From Streptomyces camelliae (GTDB taxonomy: Bacteria; Actinomycetota; Actinomycetes; Streptomycetales; Streptomycetaceae): a DNA stretch of 64,000 bases. Location: contig NZ_CP115300.1 in assembly GCF_027625935.1 (NCBI RefSeq), forward strand, positions 2,294,001-2,358,000, in the 5' to 3' direction. The notes beneath the pieces are model-generated. The model was not told the origin of the DNA. It did not search any database and saw nothing but the letters and a program-made list of their open reading frames with translations. Of this stretch, positions 9,807-20,141 are shown in pieces. The stretch's first letter is position 1, and every line of letters starts with the position of its first letter. Made by a program: the position numbers and the translations under genes.

Positions 9807-10112
9807 GTGACCTCGTGCGTGGTCGCCGGGGTGAACCTGGGAGGCCGGGGCGACCGGCTCACCAACGCCCGCATGAGACTCCAGCTGCACGCCGTGCACG
9901 GCACGGTCGTGTTCCTCCTGGAGAGCGTGGTGTTCGGCCTCATCGGGCCGGCCCTCCCGGCCGAGGTGCGGGCGCTGGCCGACGGGCGACCGCACCTGGC
10001 CGCTGTACGCCGTCGCCATCGCCGTCGCGGCCACGCTCATCGCCGTGCGGATGCCGTGGCTCGCGGCGCTGTCCGCGGTCGTGCAGCGCAAGGGCGGCGT
10101 CCACCGCCTGAA
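9807..10112 (+). pseudogene. Remnant of a CPA1-type Na+/H+ antiporter
   Basis: The segment encodes TNARMRLQLHAVHGTVVFLL and then ESVVFGLIGPALPAEVRALA, which are conserved inner helices of NhaP/CPA1 antiporters. After about base 9997 the family sequence continues only in another frame (WPLYAVAIAVAATLIAVRMP, then LAALSAVVQRKGGVHRL), so at least one frameshift is needed. No N-terminal half and no proper start remain. Together with the DUF4118 scrap it shows that genes around the second kdpD have decayed. Confidence 0.65.
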
Positions 10113-10156
10113 CTCCTGTCCCGTCTTGAGGCTCCCTGATGGCGAATCAGCTTTGT

Positions 10157-10174
10157 TTGACGGCACTTTGACGG
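10157..10174 (+). promoter_or_regulatory. KdpE-box candidate, near-perfect direct repeat
   Basis: TTGACGG at 10157 and again at 10168: an exact 7-base direct repeat with 11-base period, 234 bases before the permease start. It is the cleanest example of the box in the window. Confidence 0.6.
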
Positions 10175-10185
10175 CGGCCGCCCAG

Positions 10186-10221
10186 CCTGCGCCTGCGCCT
10201 GCGCCTGCGCCTGCGCCTGCG
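10186..10221 (+). repeat. Hexanucleotide tandem repeat (CCTGCG)6
   Basis: Six perfect head-to-tail copies of CCTGCG in the non-coding leader of the permease gene, between two KdpE-box candidates. It could vary in copy number by slippage. No coding role is evident. Confidence 0.9.
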
Positions 10222-10273
10222 CAATGGTTGTCTCTTGATCCTGATGTGCCGCCAGTTGTGGTGCGACCGGGTC

Positions 10274-10291
10274 TTAACGGAAGCTTGACGC
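10274..10291 (+). promoter_or_regulatory. KdpE-box candidate proximal to the permease
   Basis: TTAACGG at 10274 and TTGACGC at 10285, again with 11-base period, 117 bases before the permease ATG. The second half overlaps a plausible -35 hexamer (TTGACG). Confidence 0.55.
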
Positions 10292-10407
10292 GCTCGGTGA
10301 GATCGCTCATGTGCCCATGGGCCACTCTCTGCTTAGCTGATGCCGCCGTCCGTGGGATGGCCGGACCCCAACTGAGCCGCTGAGCCGCACACCTGGAGAG
10401 CACGTCG

Positions 10408-12360
<1,953 letters not shown>

Positions 12361-12379
12361 GGACCGACCTCCGTTACGG

Positions 12380-12397
12380 GCGTCAGGATCCCGTCAA
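12380..12397 (-). promoter_or_regulatory. KdpE-box candidate, inverted orientation
   Basis: On the minus strand TTGACGG (12397-12391) and CTGACGC (12386-12380) again show the 11-base period. It lies 20 bases after the permease stop and about 75 bases before the next gene. Confidence 0.45.
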
Positions 12398-12471
12398 GAT
12401 TCGCCCCGTAGGCGCTAGGACCGCGTCAGCAGCGGTCGCCGGACCCGGTACGGGCGCCTAGCGTCGGCGTC

Positions 12472-12990
12472 ATGCGACGGAGCGGACCGCCAGGCTCGGC
12501 CGGCGACCGCCACTGGCGTGGCAGCGCCCGGCTCGCGGTGAGCTGCGCCCTGCTGTTCTGCGCCCTGAGCCTCCTGGTCGACTGGGACGCCGGAAGCCTG
12601 ACGCCCCTGCGCGCCCTGCTCTGGCTCACCCTGTCGGCCGCGGTGTGCGCCGTCCTGCTTCCCCAGCGGGTGAGTGCGGGCCCCGGCTGGCTGGCGGTCC
12701 GCACGCCCTGGCGCCGGCGCCTGGTCCGCACGGACGCGCTGACGGCCGTACGGCAATACGACGGCGTCTCCTCGCACCTGGTCCTGCGGGACGTCCACGG
12801 CAACCGGCTGGAACTCGACCCCCGCGTCCTCACCGCCAACCCGCTGCTCTGGCACGAACTCGACACGGGCGTCCGCCGCTCCATGGAAAGCGGCACCTTG
12901 CGTCAGGGAGCCGAGGTTCTGGAACGGCTCGGCCACCGTATCGACGACGAGGCGCTGCAGGCGGTCCTCCGGGCGTCGGGACTCTCCTGA
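12472..12990 (+). CDS. Small membrane protein with PH-like domain
   Basis: A 172-aa protein. A basic N-terminus is followed by two closely spaced helices (about 20-37 and 43-60), then a soluble domain (65-170) with the strand pattern of bacterial PH domains (WLAVRTPWRRRLVRTDALTA, VLRDVHGNRLELDP). Such proteins are usually annotated as PH-domain membrane proteins of unknown function. It may share the KdpE-box-like site upstream. No enzyme motif is visible. Confidence 0.75.
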   Translation: MRRSGPPGSAGDRHWRGSARLAVSCALLFCALSLLVDWDAGSLTPLRALLWLTLSAAVCAVLLPQRVSAGPGWLAVRTPWRRRLVRTDALTAVRQYDGVSSHLVLRDVHGNRLELDPRVLTANPLLWHELDTGVRRSMESGTLRQGAEVLERLGHRIDDEALQAVLRASGLS

Positions 12991-13329
12991 CCCCACCCGC
13001 CACGCTGATCGTCTCGGGGGAACACTTCGCCGAGGACGGCAGCCCCAAGGTCCTCAGCCAGTGCACGCTGCGTTGGAAAGATCTTGCAGAACGGGTAGGT
13101 CTCGTCAGCCATTGCCAGGAACCTCGATGAAGGCCGGATTGTCGAACGGCCCCTTGCCGGATGACCGACAAGTTCGGCCCGCTCGCTCTCCGTTGCTCCA
13201 GGGCCGGTCGCGGAACATGCTCCGCCGGCAGGTGCGCCAGGCACTGCCGGCCCGGCAGGCGGCGGAGTGGATCGTCCTCTGCCTCGACCGGGCGGCGAGC
13301 GGGGGCGGGGACACCTCAGCCGGGCGGCG
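12991..13329. other. Non-coding or decayed stretch
   Basis: No frame here shows convincing protein family sequence. The minus-strand frame of the truncated transporter stays open across it, but the encoded residues are Arg/Pro-rich and unlike any transporter tail. It probably contains junction debris from rearrangement. Confidence 0.5.
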
Positions 13330-13942
13330 GTCCGATCGCCGCCGGACCCGCCGGCCCGGGGTCTGCTGTGGAGCAGCGCGACACCGGCGAGGGTGACGGC
13401 TCCGCCGAGGTACTCCACGGGTCCGGGCGTCTCACCGAGCCACACGTACGCGACGACGAGGGCGGTCACGGGCACCAGGTACAGCGCCGCGGTGGCGGCG
13501 GTGACCGTGAGCCGGGCGATGGCGTAGCCCCAGACCACGAATCCGGCGGCCGGCTTCAGGACCCCGAGGTACAGCGCCGCCAGGGTGGCGCCGGCCGGGG
13601 CGGCCGGCACGGCACGCGCCGTGGCGGGAGCGAGCGGGAGCAGCAGGACGGTTCCGGCCACCATCGCGTAGGCGGCGACCTCGAAGCCGCTGTAGCGGCG
13701 CAGCAGCGGCTTGATGGCGAAGTGGTACACGCCCTGCGCCACGGCGGCCGCGAGGACGGTCCAGGCCGCCGCGGTGTGGCCGCTCTCGCCGCCCGTCAGG
13801 GCGATGAGGGCCGTACCGGCGAGGGCGCAGCGGGATCCGGCGATCTTGGCCGGGCCGAGCCGCTCGCCGAGGAAGGCCGCGGCCAGCAGCGCGCTGATCG
13901 CCGGGACCGTGGCGACGATCAGGGCGGCGGTGCCCGCCGAGC
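13330..13942 (-). pseudogene. EamA/DMT-family transporter lacking its N-terminus
   Basis: The frame encodes SSAGTAALIVATVPAISALL, then FLGERLGPAKIAGSRCALAG, and ends with the second EamA repeat (YLVPVTALVVAYVWLGETPG, GGAVTLAGVALLHSRP). About eight of ten helices remain. The expected first 70-80 residues are missing: at about base 13943 the sequence passes straight into the start of the divergent LysR gene, and no start codon exists in frame before 13742. EamA-LysR head-to-head pairs are common in Streptomyces, so a deletion at this junction explains both the truncation and the missing intergenic region. Confidence 0.7.
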
Positions 13943-13945
13943 TAC

Positions 13946-14887
13946 TTGTTGGACATGCGTCGACTGCGTCTGCTCGCCGAGTTCGCCGCGCGGGGCACGG
14001 TGGCGGCCACCGCGGAGGCGCTGCATCTCACCGGTTCGGCGGTGTCCCAGCAGCTGGCCGCCCTGGAGAAGGAGGCCGGCGTACCGCTGCTGCTCAAGCG
14101 CGGGCGCAGGCTGGAACTCACGGCGGAGGGGCAGCGCCTCGTCGATCACGCCCATGTGGTGCTGGGCAACCTGGCCGCCGCCGAGTCCGACCTGGCGGCG
14201 ATGCGGCGCGGCGAGCGCGGCAGCGTGCGCATCGCGGCGTTCCCCACCGCCGCCCGCGCGCTGCTCCCCCGGCTCTGGCCCGACCCCGGCCAGGTGCCCC
14301 CGCCCGACGCCCCGGTCATCCAGGTCGTGGAGCACGAACCGCACGCCGCCGAGGCCGCGCTGCGCAAGCACCAGGTCGACATCGCCGTCACGCACACCTA
14401 CAGCCTGGTGCCCCGCCCGCTTCCCCCGGGCTGCGAGCAGCGCGCGCTGTTCGAGGAGCCCGTGCTGCTCGTCCTCCATCCGGCCGACGCCGCCCGCCAC
14501 GGCCTGTCCGCGGATGCCCCCGCCGAACTCGGGCACTTCGCCGACGCCCCGTGGCTGCTGCCGGGCCCCGAGACGGCCTGTCACGAGATGGCCCAACGCG
14601 CCTGCGGGGCAGCCGGATTCGTGCCCCGGCCGGTGGCCGTGGCGAACGACTTCACGGTGCTGACGGCGCTGATCACCCGCCGCGCGGGAGTGGCCCTCAT
14701 CCCCCGGCCGGCACTGCCGGCCCCCTCCCCGGAGCTGAGCGTCCACACCCTGACCACCCCGGTACGGCGCAGCGTCCAGGCCGTGTACCACATGGGCATG
14801 GGCCGGCGCCCCGACATCGCCGGCACGCTCGACATGCTGGTCTCGGCGGCGGCCTCGGAGGTGCCGGCCGGAAGCCGCCGGCCTTGA
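13946..14887 (+). CDS. LysR-family transcriptional regulator
   Basis: 313 aa. The winged HTH (residues 4-63) has the family pattern TVAATAEALHLTGSAVSQQL; the effector domain (about 95-300) follows. The start chosen is TTG at 13946, giving the MLDMRRLRLL beginning seen in close relatives; ATG at 13955 is the alternative. No ribosome site is visible because the upstream region seems deleted together with the 5' end of the divergent EamA gene, so expression may be impaired. It probably once controlled that transporter. Its 3' end overlaps the tail of the GNAT frame on the other strand. Confidence 0.8.
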   Translation: MLDMRRLRLLAEFAARGTVAATAEALHLTGSAVSQQLAALEKEAGVPLLLKRGRRLELTAEGQRLVDHAHVVLGNLAAAESDLAAMRRGERGSVRIAAFPTAARALLPRLWPDPGQVPPPDAPVIQVVEHEPHAAEAALRKHQVDIAVTHTYSLVPRPLPPGCEQRALFEEPVLLVLHPADAARHGLSADAPAELGHFADAPWLLPGPETACHEMAQRACGAAGFVPRPVAVANDFTVLTALITRRAGVALIPRPALPAPSPELSVHTLTTPVRRSVQAVYHMGMGRRPDIAGTLDMLVSAAASEVPAGSRRP

Positions 14888-15488
14888 TCCCTACGACCGG
14901 AGGGCCATGGGTGCCCCACGCGTTCTCGTGGGCCGGAAGGGACGCACGGTCCCCCGTCCGCGGGCCGGTGGATTCCCGGGCGCGCCAGGGAATCCAGATC
15001 GCCGTCAGGGTCACGATCAGGGCGGAGGCCACGGCCGTTGCCATGCCCAGGGTCAGGCTCGCCTCGGGGTGGGCGCGGTAGCCCTGGGCGCGCCAGAAGG
15101 GCTCCTTGCCGGTGACCGCGATCAGCGAGATGGTCGCGAAGCCGCGGGTGCGGGCCACGTCCGTGAGATGGCGGACCAGACGGGTGCCAAGTCCCCTGCG
15201 ACGCAGGGGTGTTGAGACGACGAGGTCGTGCAGGTGGAGGTTGGAGGAGGGGTGGACCGCCGGCTCGGGCCGGTTCAGGTCGGGGTAGTGGAACATCGGG
15301 TAGGGCAGGGCCAGCACGTAGCCCGCGATCCGGCCGCCCTGGTCCAGGACGAAGCTGGTGCCCGGCGAGGCCCGGGACCGCAGCCCGGCCTCGCCCTCCG
15401 TCAGCGAGGTGCCCGCGTACGCCCCGGCCTCCAGGGCCGCGACCTGGGGCCAGTCGGCTTCGGTGATGCCCCGTATGAGGTCTCGCAT
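14697..15488 (-). CDS. GNAT acetyltransferase with run-on C-terminus
   Basis: Residues 1-145 form a GNAT domain: RGITEADWPQVAALEAGAYA, HLHDLVVSTPLRRRGLGTRL (acetyl-CoA loop RRRGLG) and FWRAQGYRAH near the end. After about residue 147 the family sequence stops and a new hydrophobic helix appears (LGMATAVASALIVTLTAIWI), then a low-complexity tail that runs 190 bases into the convergent LysR gene. I infer that a deletion removed the native stop and fused the gene to part of a membrane-protein gene. The ATG is 1 base after the decarboxylase stop (TGACATG), so the two were an operon. Confidence 0.6.
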   Translation of the reverse strand: MRDLIRGITEADWPQVAALEAGAYAGTSLTEGEAGLRSRASPGTSFVLDQGGRIAGYVLALPYPMFHYPDLNRPEPAVHPSSNLHLHDLVVSTPLRRRGLGTRLVRHLTDVARTRGFATISLIAVTGKEPFWRAQGYRAHPEASLTLGMATAVASALIVTLTAIWIPWRARESTGPRTGDRASLPAHENAWGTHGPPVVGIKAGGFRPAPPRPPPRPACRACRRCRGAGPCPCGTRPGRCAVPGWSGCGRSAPGRGPAVPAGG

Positions 15489-15489
15489 G

Positions 15490-15860
15490 TCAGTGGTGTC
15501 CTTCCTGGCCTCGGACGCAGGAGCAGGGCAGCGGGCGGATGCCGTTGAAGCCCTGGGTCATGTAGTTGGTGGCGTAGGCGCCGTCGGACAGGATCCACAC
15601 CGGGTCGCCGGAGGCGAGGGACGCGGGAACGAGTACCGGGTGCCGGCCGTCGCCGTAGGCGTCGTCGCTGTCGCAGCTGGGCCCGGCGACGATCGCGGGC
15701 ACGTACTCGCGCTCGTCCACGTGGCCAGAGAAGACCAATTGGTACGTCAACTGGTCCAAGTCATAAGGGCCGTTGAACTGGTCGCAGCTCAGGTAGAGCC
15801 AGTACGCGTCCCCGCCGTCCGGCTGTCCGCGGCGGGTCAGACCGGAGACGGGACTGTTGT
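15490..15860 (-). pseudogene. 3' fragment of a PLP-dependent ornithine/diaminopimelate-type decarboxylase
   Basis: About 125 residues of the C-terminal beta domain of fold-III decarboxylases remain: VAGPSCDSDDAYGDGRHPVL (the conserved G-P-x-C-D-S-x-D), PVWILSDGAYATNYMTQGFN and the end GIRPLPCSC. The PLP-binding barrel with its lysine is absent. The break lies just before the tnpB-containing segment, which probably caused or followed the truncation. Its partner was the coupled GNAT gene. Confidence 0.75.
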
Positions 15861-15992
15861 CTACGGGCTGCGGATGAGTGTGTTCTGGCGTGCACGAGTG
15901 AGTGTCTCGGCCACGGGACTGGCGAGCCTTGAAGGTAAAAATGTGTGTTCGTTCATCGAATGTGTGACCTTTTCCGGTGGTGGTCGTTGGGT

Positions 15993-17669
15993 GTGGTGAC
16001 GGGATGTTCGGCTGACATGAGGACGGGGGGTGAGGAGGGCGTGGGCGGGTTGCGGGAGTTGGCGGCGCCGTTCGTCGCCCTGAGGCCGTCCGGTGTGGCG
16101 GTCCGCGCCCGGATCAAGCACCTGAGTGCCGGGGACGAGGAGGTGCTGCGACTGGTCGGTGATCTGCTCGGCAGTCTCGCCTGCCGTGACCTCAAAGCGC
16201 GGGTGCGCGGCGGGGCTGGACCATGACAGCAGACAGTGGGCCGAGCGCAAGCGCGTGCTGACGCAGGAGCGCTCCTCCCGGTGGGCCGGGTCGATCACGA
16301 AGGTCTCTCACGATCAGTGGGCGCTGGCCCGGCGCGGTCAACTCGCACACATTCACAGCCTGGAAGCCGGGATCGCGACGATCGGGCACCGGCTGTCCCT
16401 GCCGCTCGGTGAGAAGGGCGGCAAGCGGGCGCCGGGCGGTTACCGCAGCAGGCGGGAGTGGCATGCGAAGGCGCGCCGCCTGCACGTGCTGGCCGACCGG
16501 CTGGCTGCCGCGCGGGCGGAGTGGCAGGCCGGTGTCGTGCGCGTGGTGCGCGGCGGGAAACGGCTGCTGAACACCCGCCACCACCTGGAGGCCGCCGATC
16601 TCAGCGAGGAGCGGTGGCGTGCGCGGTGGCAGGCCGAGCGCCGGTTCCTCGCGGCGGACGGCGAGTCCGGGAAACGTCACGGGAACGAGACCATCCGCGT
16701 CACCCCTGACGGCTAGGTGAGCATCAAGCTCCCCGCCCCTTTGGCGCACCTGGCCAACGCCTCGCACGGCCGGTACGTGCTGGCCGCGAGGGTGGCGTTC
16801 GCGCACCGGGGTGAGCAGTGGGCCGACCGCGTCACCGCGAACCGGGCGGTCGCCTACCGCATCCATGAAGACACAGCCCGCGGCCGCTGGTACCTGACCG
16901 CATCGTGGACGAACCCGCCGGTCAAGACCGTGCCCCTCGCGGCGGCCCGCGCGAACGGGCTGGTCGGCGTGGACACCAACGCCGACCACCTCGCCGCCTG
17001 GCGCCTCGACCCGCACGGCAACCCCGTCGGCGAACCCCACCGGTTCTACTTCGAACTGTCTGGCACAGCAGCCCATCGCGACGCCCAGGTCCGCCACGCG
17101 CTCATCCGCCTGCTGCACTGGGCCAAGCGCCACGGCCTCGCGATTGCGGTCGAGGACCTCGACTTCAGCACCGAGAAGACCCGTGAGAAACAGGGCCGCC
17201 GTAATGTCTTCCGCAAGCTCATCTCCGGCATGCCGGTGTCCAGGCTCCGGGCCCGACTGGTCAGCATGGCGGCCGAACTCGGCATCTCGGTCATCGCGGT
17301 CGACCCCGCCTACACCAGCACATGGGGCGCCCAGCACTGGCAGAAACCCTCACCATCAAGAACCGCAAGACCACTCGCCACGACGCGACCGCCGTGGCGA
17401 TCGGCAGGCGCGCCCTGGGACACCCGATCCGGCGACGGACGGCACCGCCCCGCACCCACCAGAGCGATGGGCGCGGGCATCGGACCGTCCAGGCCGCACC
17501 GGGTTTCCCCGGGCGTGAGGAAAACCGCCCCCGCACCCCCGGACCACGGACACGATCCGTGCGCGCCGGACGCGGAGCGAACGCGGTGGACCAGGACGCC
17601 CAACACCGTTCGGGGCGCCCGGCTGAGCACGAGTCCTGGCAACAGGACCCACTCCCGCTCAGCCTCTAG
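15993..17669 (+). pseudogene. tnpB: Decayed IS200/IS605-type TnpB (RuvC-like nuclease) gene
   Basis: The parts in order: N-terminal region from GTG 15993; frame change near 16215; QWAERKRVLTQERSSRWAGS; a TAG at 16714-16716 in the middle (HGNETIRVTPDG, stop, VSIKLPAPLAHL); the RuvC region with LVGVDTNADHLA (Asp) and AIAVEDLDFSTEKTR (Glu); a frame change near 17345; and NRKTTRHDATAVAIGRRALG with the last Asp. No CxxC zinc-ribbon pairs are seen, unlike typical TnpB. At least two frameshifts and a stop mean it is inactive as read. No TnpA gene lies nearby. A guide RNA, if any, would overlap the 3' end (about 17500-17750). Confidence 0.75.
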
Positions 17670-17769
17670 GAACGGTGGGGCGTCTGCATGCGACTCCTCT
17701 GGAAAACAAGGGCGAGCGAGTGCGGTTGCGATCCGGGAAAAGAGCAAGGCGAAAGAGCAAGATCGGGCG

Positions 17770-17797
17770 GGCCGCCCGCGTTTCGTCGCGGGCGGCC
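17770..17797. terminator. Strong hairpin after dasD
   Basis: A perfect 10-base stem (GGCCGCCCGC with GCGGGCGGCC) and 8-base loop, 18 bases beyond the dasD stop. It probably terminates the das operon and insulates it from the tnpB region. Confidence 0.65.
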
Positions 17798-17814
17798 GGC
17801 GGGGGCCGCTTCGG

Positions 17815-19314
17815 TCAGCCGGCGACGACGGCCTCGGCCGCCGCCACACCGCAGACGCGGGCGGCACCGTAGGTGGCGATGTGCAGGGCGCCGCGCGGGG
17901 CGGCCTGCGGCAGGCCCATCTCGACGACGACGGTGTCGGGGCGGGCGGCGAGCAGGGTGTCGAGGGCGGCGCCCATCCAGGGGTGCCGATGTTCGTCGCG
18001 GACCACGGCGACGATCCGGCGGCCGTCGGCGGCGGCGAGCACCTGCGAGGCGGCGCCGTCGCCGGTGAAGGAGCCGGCGGTGGTGCCGGGCAGCAGTCGC
18101 TCCAGCTCGGCGGCCACGCCCCACGGGGTCTGGTCGCCGACGGCGATGTTGCGGACGGGCTCGAACTGGGCAACGTACAAAGGTGAGTTGAGAGGCGATG
18201 CGGCGCCGGTGCGGGTCACGCGCAGGGCGCGGCGGGCCGCGATCAGGCCGATCTCGGGGTGGGGCGCGGTGTCCGTGCCGGCGCCGCGGGCCTCGGCCGT
18301 CCACCGGGCGAGGTCGCGCACCCGGGCGGCCGCGTCGGCGAGGCGTTCCTCGGGCAGTTCGCCGGAGCGTACGGCGGCCACCAGTGCGTCCCGGAGCCCC
18401 AGGACCGTACCCTCGTCGCACAGTCCGCCGCCGACGCAGATGGCGTCGGCGCCGGCCGCGATGGCGAGGACCACGCCGTGTTCCAGGCCGTAGGTGCCGG
18501 AGATCGCACGCATCTCCATGCCGTCGGTGACGATCAGGCCTTGGTAGCCGAGTTCGCCGCGCAGCAGTTCGGTGAGGATGCGGGAGGAGAGGGTGCCCGG
18601 CCGGTCGGGGTCGAGGGCCGGGACGAGGATGTGCGCGCTCATGATCGCCCGGGTGCCGGCGGCGATCGCCGCGCGGAACGGGGGCAGTTCGCGCTCGTAC
18701 AGGGTGTCGGCGTCGACGTCGATGCGGGGTACGGCGTGATGGGAGTCGACGTTGGTGTCGCCGTGGCCGGGGAAGTGCTTGGTGCAGGCGGCGACGCCGG
18801 TGGACTGCAGGCCCTCGACCCAGGCGGCGGTGTGCCGGGCGACCAGGTCGGTGCTCGCGCCGAAGGAGCGCACCCCGATCACGGGGTTGTCGGGGTTGGC
18901 GTTGACGTCGGCGGAGGGCGCCCAGTCGAAGGTGACGCCGCAGGCGGCCAGGCGCCGGCCCAGCTCGCGGGCGACGGCCCGGGTGAGGCCGGGGTCGTCG
19001 ACGGCGCCGAGGGCGTGGTTGCCGGGGAAGGCGGAGCCGGTGCGCACGTCCAGGCGGGTGACGTCGCCGCTCTCCTCGTCGATGGCGACCAGCAGATCGT
19101 CCCGTTCGGCGCGCAACTGGGCGGTGAGCGCGGTGACTTGGCTCTCGGTGACGACGTTGCGGCCGAACAGGGCGACGGAGGCGAGGCCCTCACCGAGGCG
19201 GCGGCGCACCCAGTCCGGCGCGGTGGTGCCGTCGAACCCCGGTTGCAGCACCGCGAGGGCGTCCCGCGTCAGGGTGTCAGGGCCGGTGGCGAGTGTGGTC
19301 ATCGGCGGGGTCAT
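17815..19314 (-). CDS. dasD: GH3 beta-N-acetylglucosaminidase, DasD-like
   Basis: 499 aa, glycoside hydrolase family 3. The N-terminal barrel carries the NagZ-type signature KHFPGHGDTNVDSHHAVP and the nucleophile Asp in LIVTDGMEMRAIS; a C-terminal domain follows about residue 370. No signal peptide is seen, so it should act in the cytoplasm on imported chitobiose. The ATG at 19314 overlaps the dasC stop as ATGA and is preferred over the Met four codons later. It closes the dasABCD operon. Confidence 0.88.
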   Translation of the reverse strand: MTPPMTTLATGPDTLTRDALAVLQPGFDGTTAPDWVRRRLGEGLASVALFGRNVVTESQVTALTAQLRAERDDLLVAIDEESGDVTRLDVRTGSAFPGNHALGAVDDPGLTRAVARELGRRLAACGVTFDWAPSADVNANPDNPVIGVRSFGASTDLVARHTAAWVEGLQSTGVAACTKHFPGHGDTNVDSHHAVPRIDVDADTLYERELPPFRAAIAAGTRAIMSAHILVPALDPDRPGTLSSRILTELLRGELGYQGLIVTDGMEMRAISGTYGLEHGVVLAIAAGADAICVGGGLCDEGTVLGLRDALVAAVRSGELPEERLADAAARVRDLARWTAEARGAGTDTAPHPEIGLIAARRALRVTRTGAASPLNSPLYVAQFEPVRNIAVGDQTPWGVAAELERLLPGTTAGSFTGDGAASQVLAAADGRRIVAVVRDEHRHPWMGAALDTLLAARPDTVVVEMGLPQAAPRGALHIATYGAARVCGVAAAEAVVAG

Positions 19315-20141
19315 CCCTTCACGGCGCCGTCGGTGAGACCGCTGACAGCCTTGCGTTGCAGGAAGATGAAGAGGATCAGGATGGGCAGCGCGAACAGGGA
19401 CGAGGCGGCCATGGTGGCGCCCCAGTCGTCGCCGAACGCGGTCTGGAACTGCGACAGCCACAGCGGCAGGGTCTGCTTCTCGACGTCCTTGTTCAGGATC
19501 AGGACGAGCGGGAACTCGTTCCAGGCGGTGATGAACCCGAACAGCGAGGTCGCCATCAGACCGGGCGCGAGCAGCGGGAAGATCACCCGGCGGAAGGCCT
19601 GGACCCGGGTGCAGCCGTCGACCATCGCGGACTCTTCGAGCTCCTTGGGCACGGCGGCGACGTAGCCGCGCAGCGTCAGGACGGTCAGCGGGAGCACCAT
19701 CATCGTGTAGAAGACGGTGAGCGGGACGAGGCTGTTCAGCATGTCGTTGTCGCGGACGATCATGTAGATGGCGATGATCATGACCTCCCAGGGGGCCATC
19801 TGCGCCAGCATGAACGTCACGATGAGACCGCGCCGGCCCTTGAACCGCAGCCGGGCCAGGGCGAAGGCCGCGAACAGGGCGATGACGAGGGAGAAGACGA
19901 CCGAAAGGACCGTGACCGTCACGGAGTTGACGACCAGCGTCCAGAAGTGGTCGGCGTCGACCGCCTTCTTGAAGTGGCTGAGGGTGATGTTCGTCGGGAA
20001 CCACACCGGGTTCTCGGAGATGATGTCGCCCGTCGGCTTGAAGGCCGTCGCGAACATCCAGTAGACGGGGAACACGAAGCCGGCGAACAGGACGACGGCG
20101 GTCGCATTGGGCCACAGACGGCCGAAGAGCGAGCGCTTCAC
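19311..20141 (-). CDS. dasC: Sugar ABC transporter permease, DasC-like (MalG family)
   Basis: 276 aa with six membrane helices. The EAA loop reads ESAMVDGCTRVQAFRRVIFP, which contacts the ATPase (in Streptomyces usually the shared MsiK, not encoded here). The frame is open upstream, but GTG at 20141 (VKRSLFGRLW) overlaps the dasB stop as GTGA and gives the normal length. It forms the channel with DasB for N-acetylglucosamine oligomers. Confidence 0.9.
   Translation of the reverse strand: MKRSLFGRLWPNATAVVLFAGFVFPVYWMFATAFKPTGDIISENPVWFPTNITLSHFKKAVDADHFWTLVVNSVTVTVLSVVFSLVIALFAAFALARLRFKGRRGLIVTFMLAQMAPWEVMIIAIYMIVRDNDMLNSLVPLTVFYTMMVLPLTVLTLRGYVAAVPKELEESAMVDGCTRVQAFRRVIFPLLAPGLMATSLFGFITAWNEFPLVLILNKDVEKQTLPLWLSQFQTAFGDDWGATMAASSLFALPILILFIFLQRKAVSGLTDGAVKG

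Noticed and set aside
16192..17337. 381-codon minus-strand frame opposite tnpB
   Set aside because: No protein family resemblance; explained as antisense of the tnpB-like gene.
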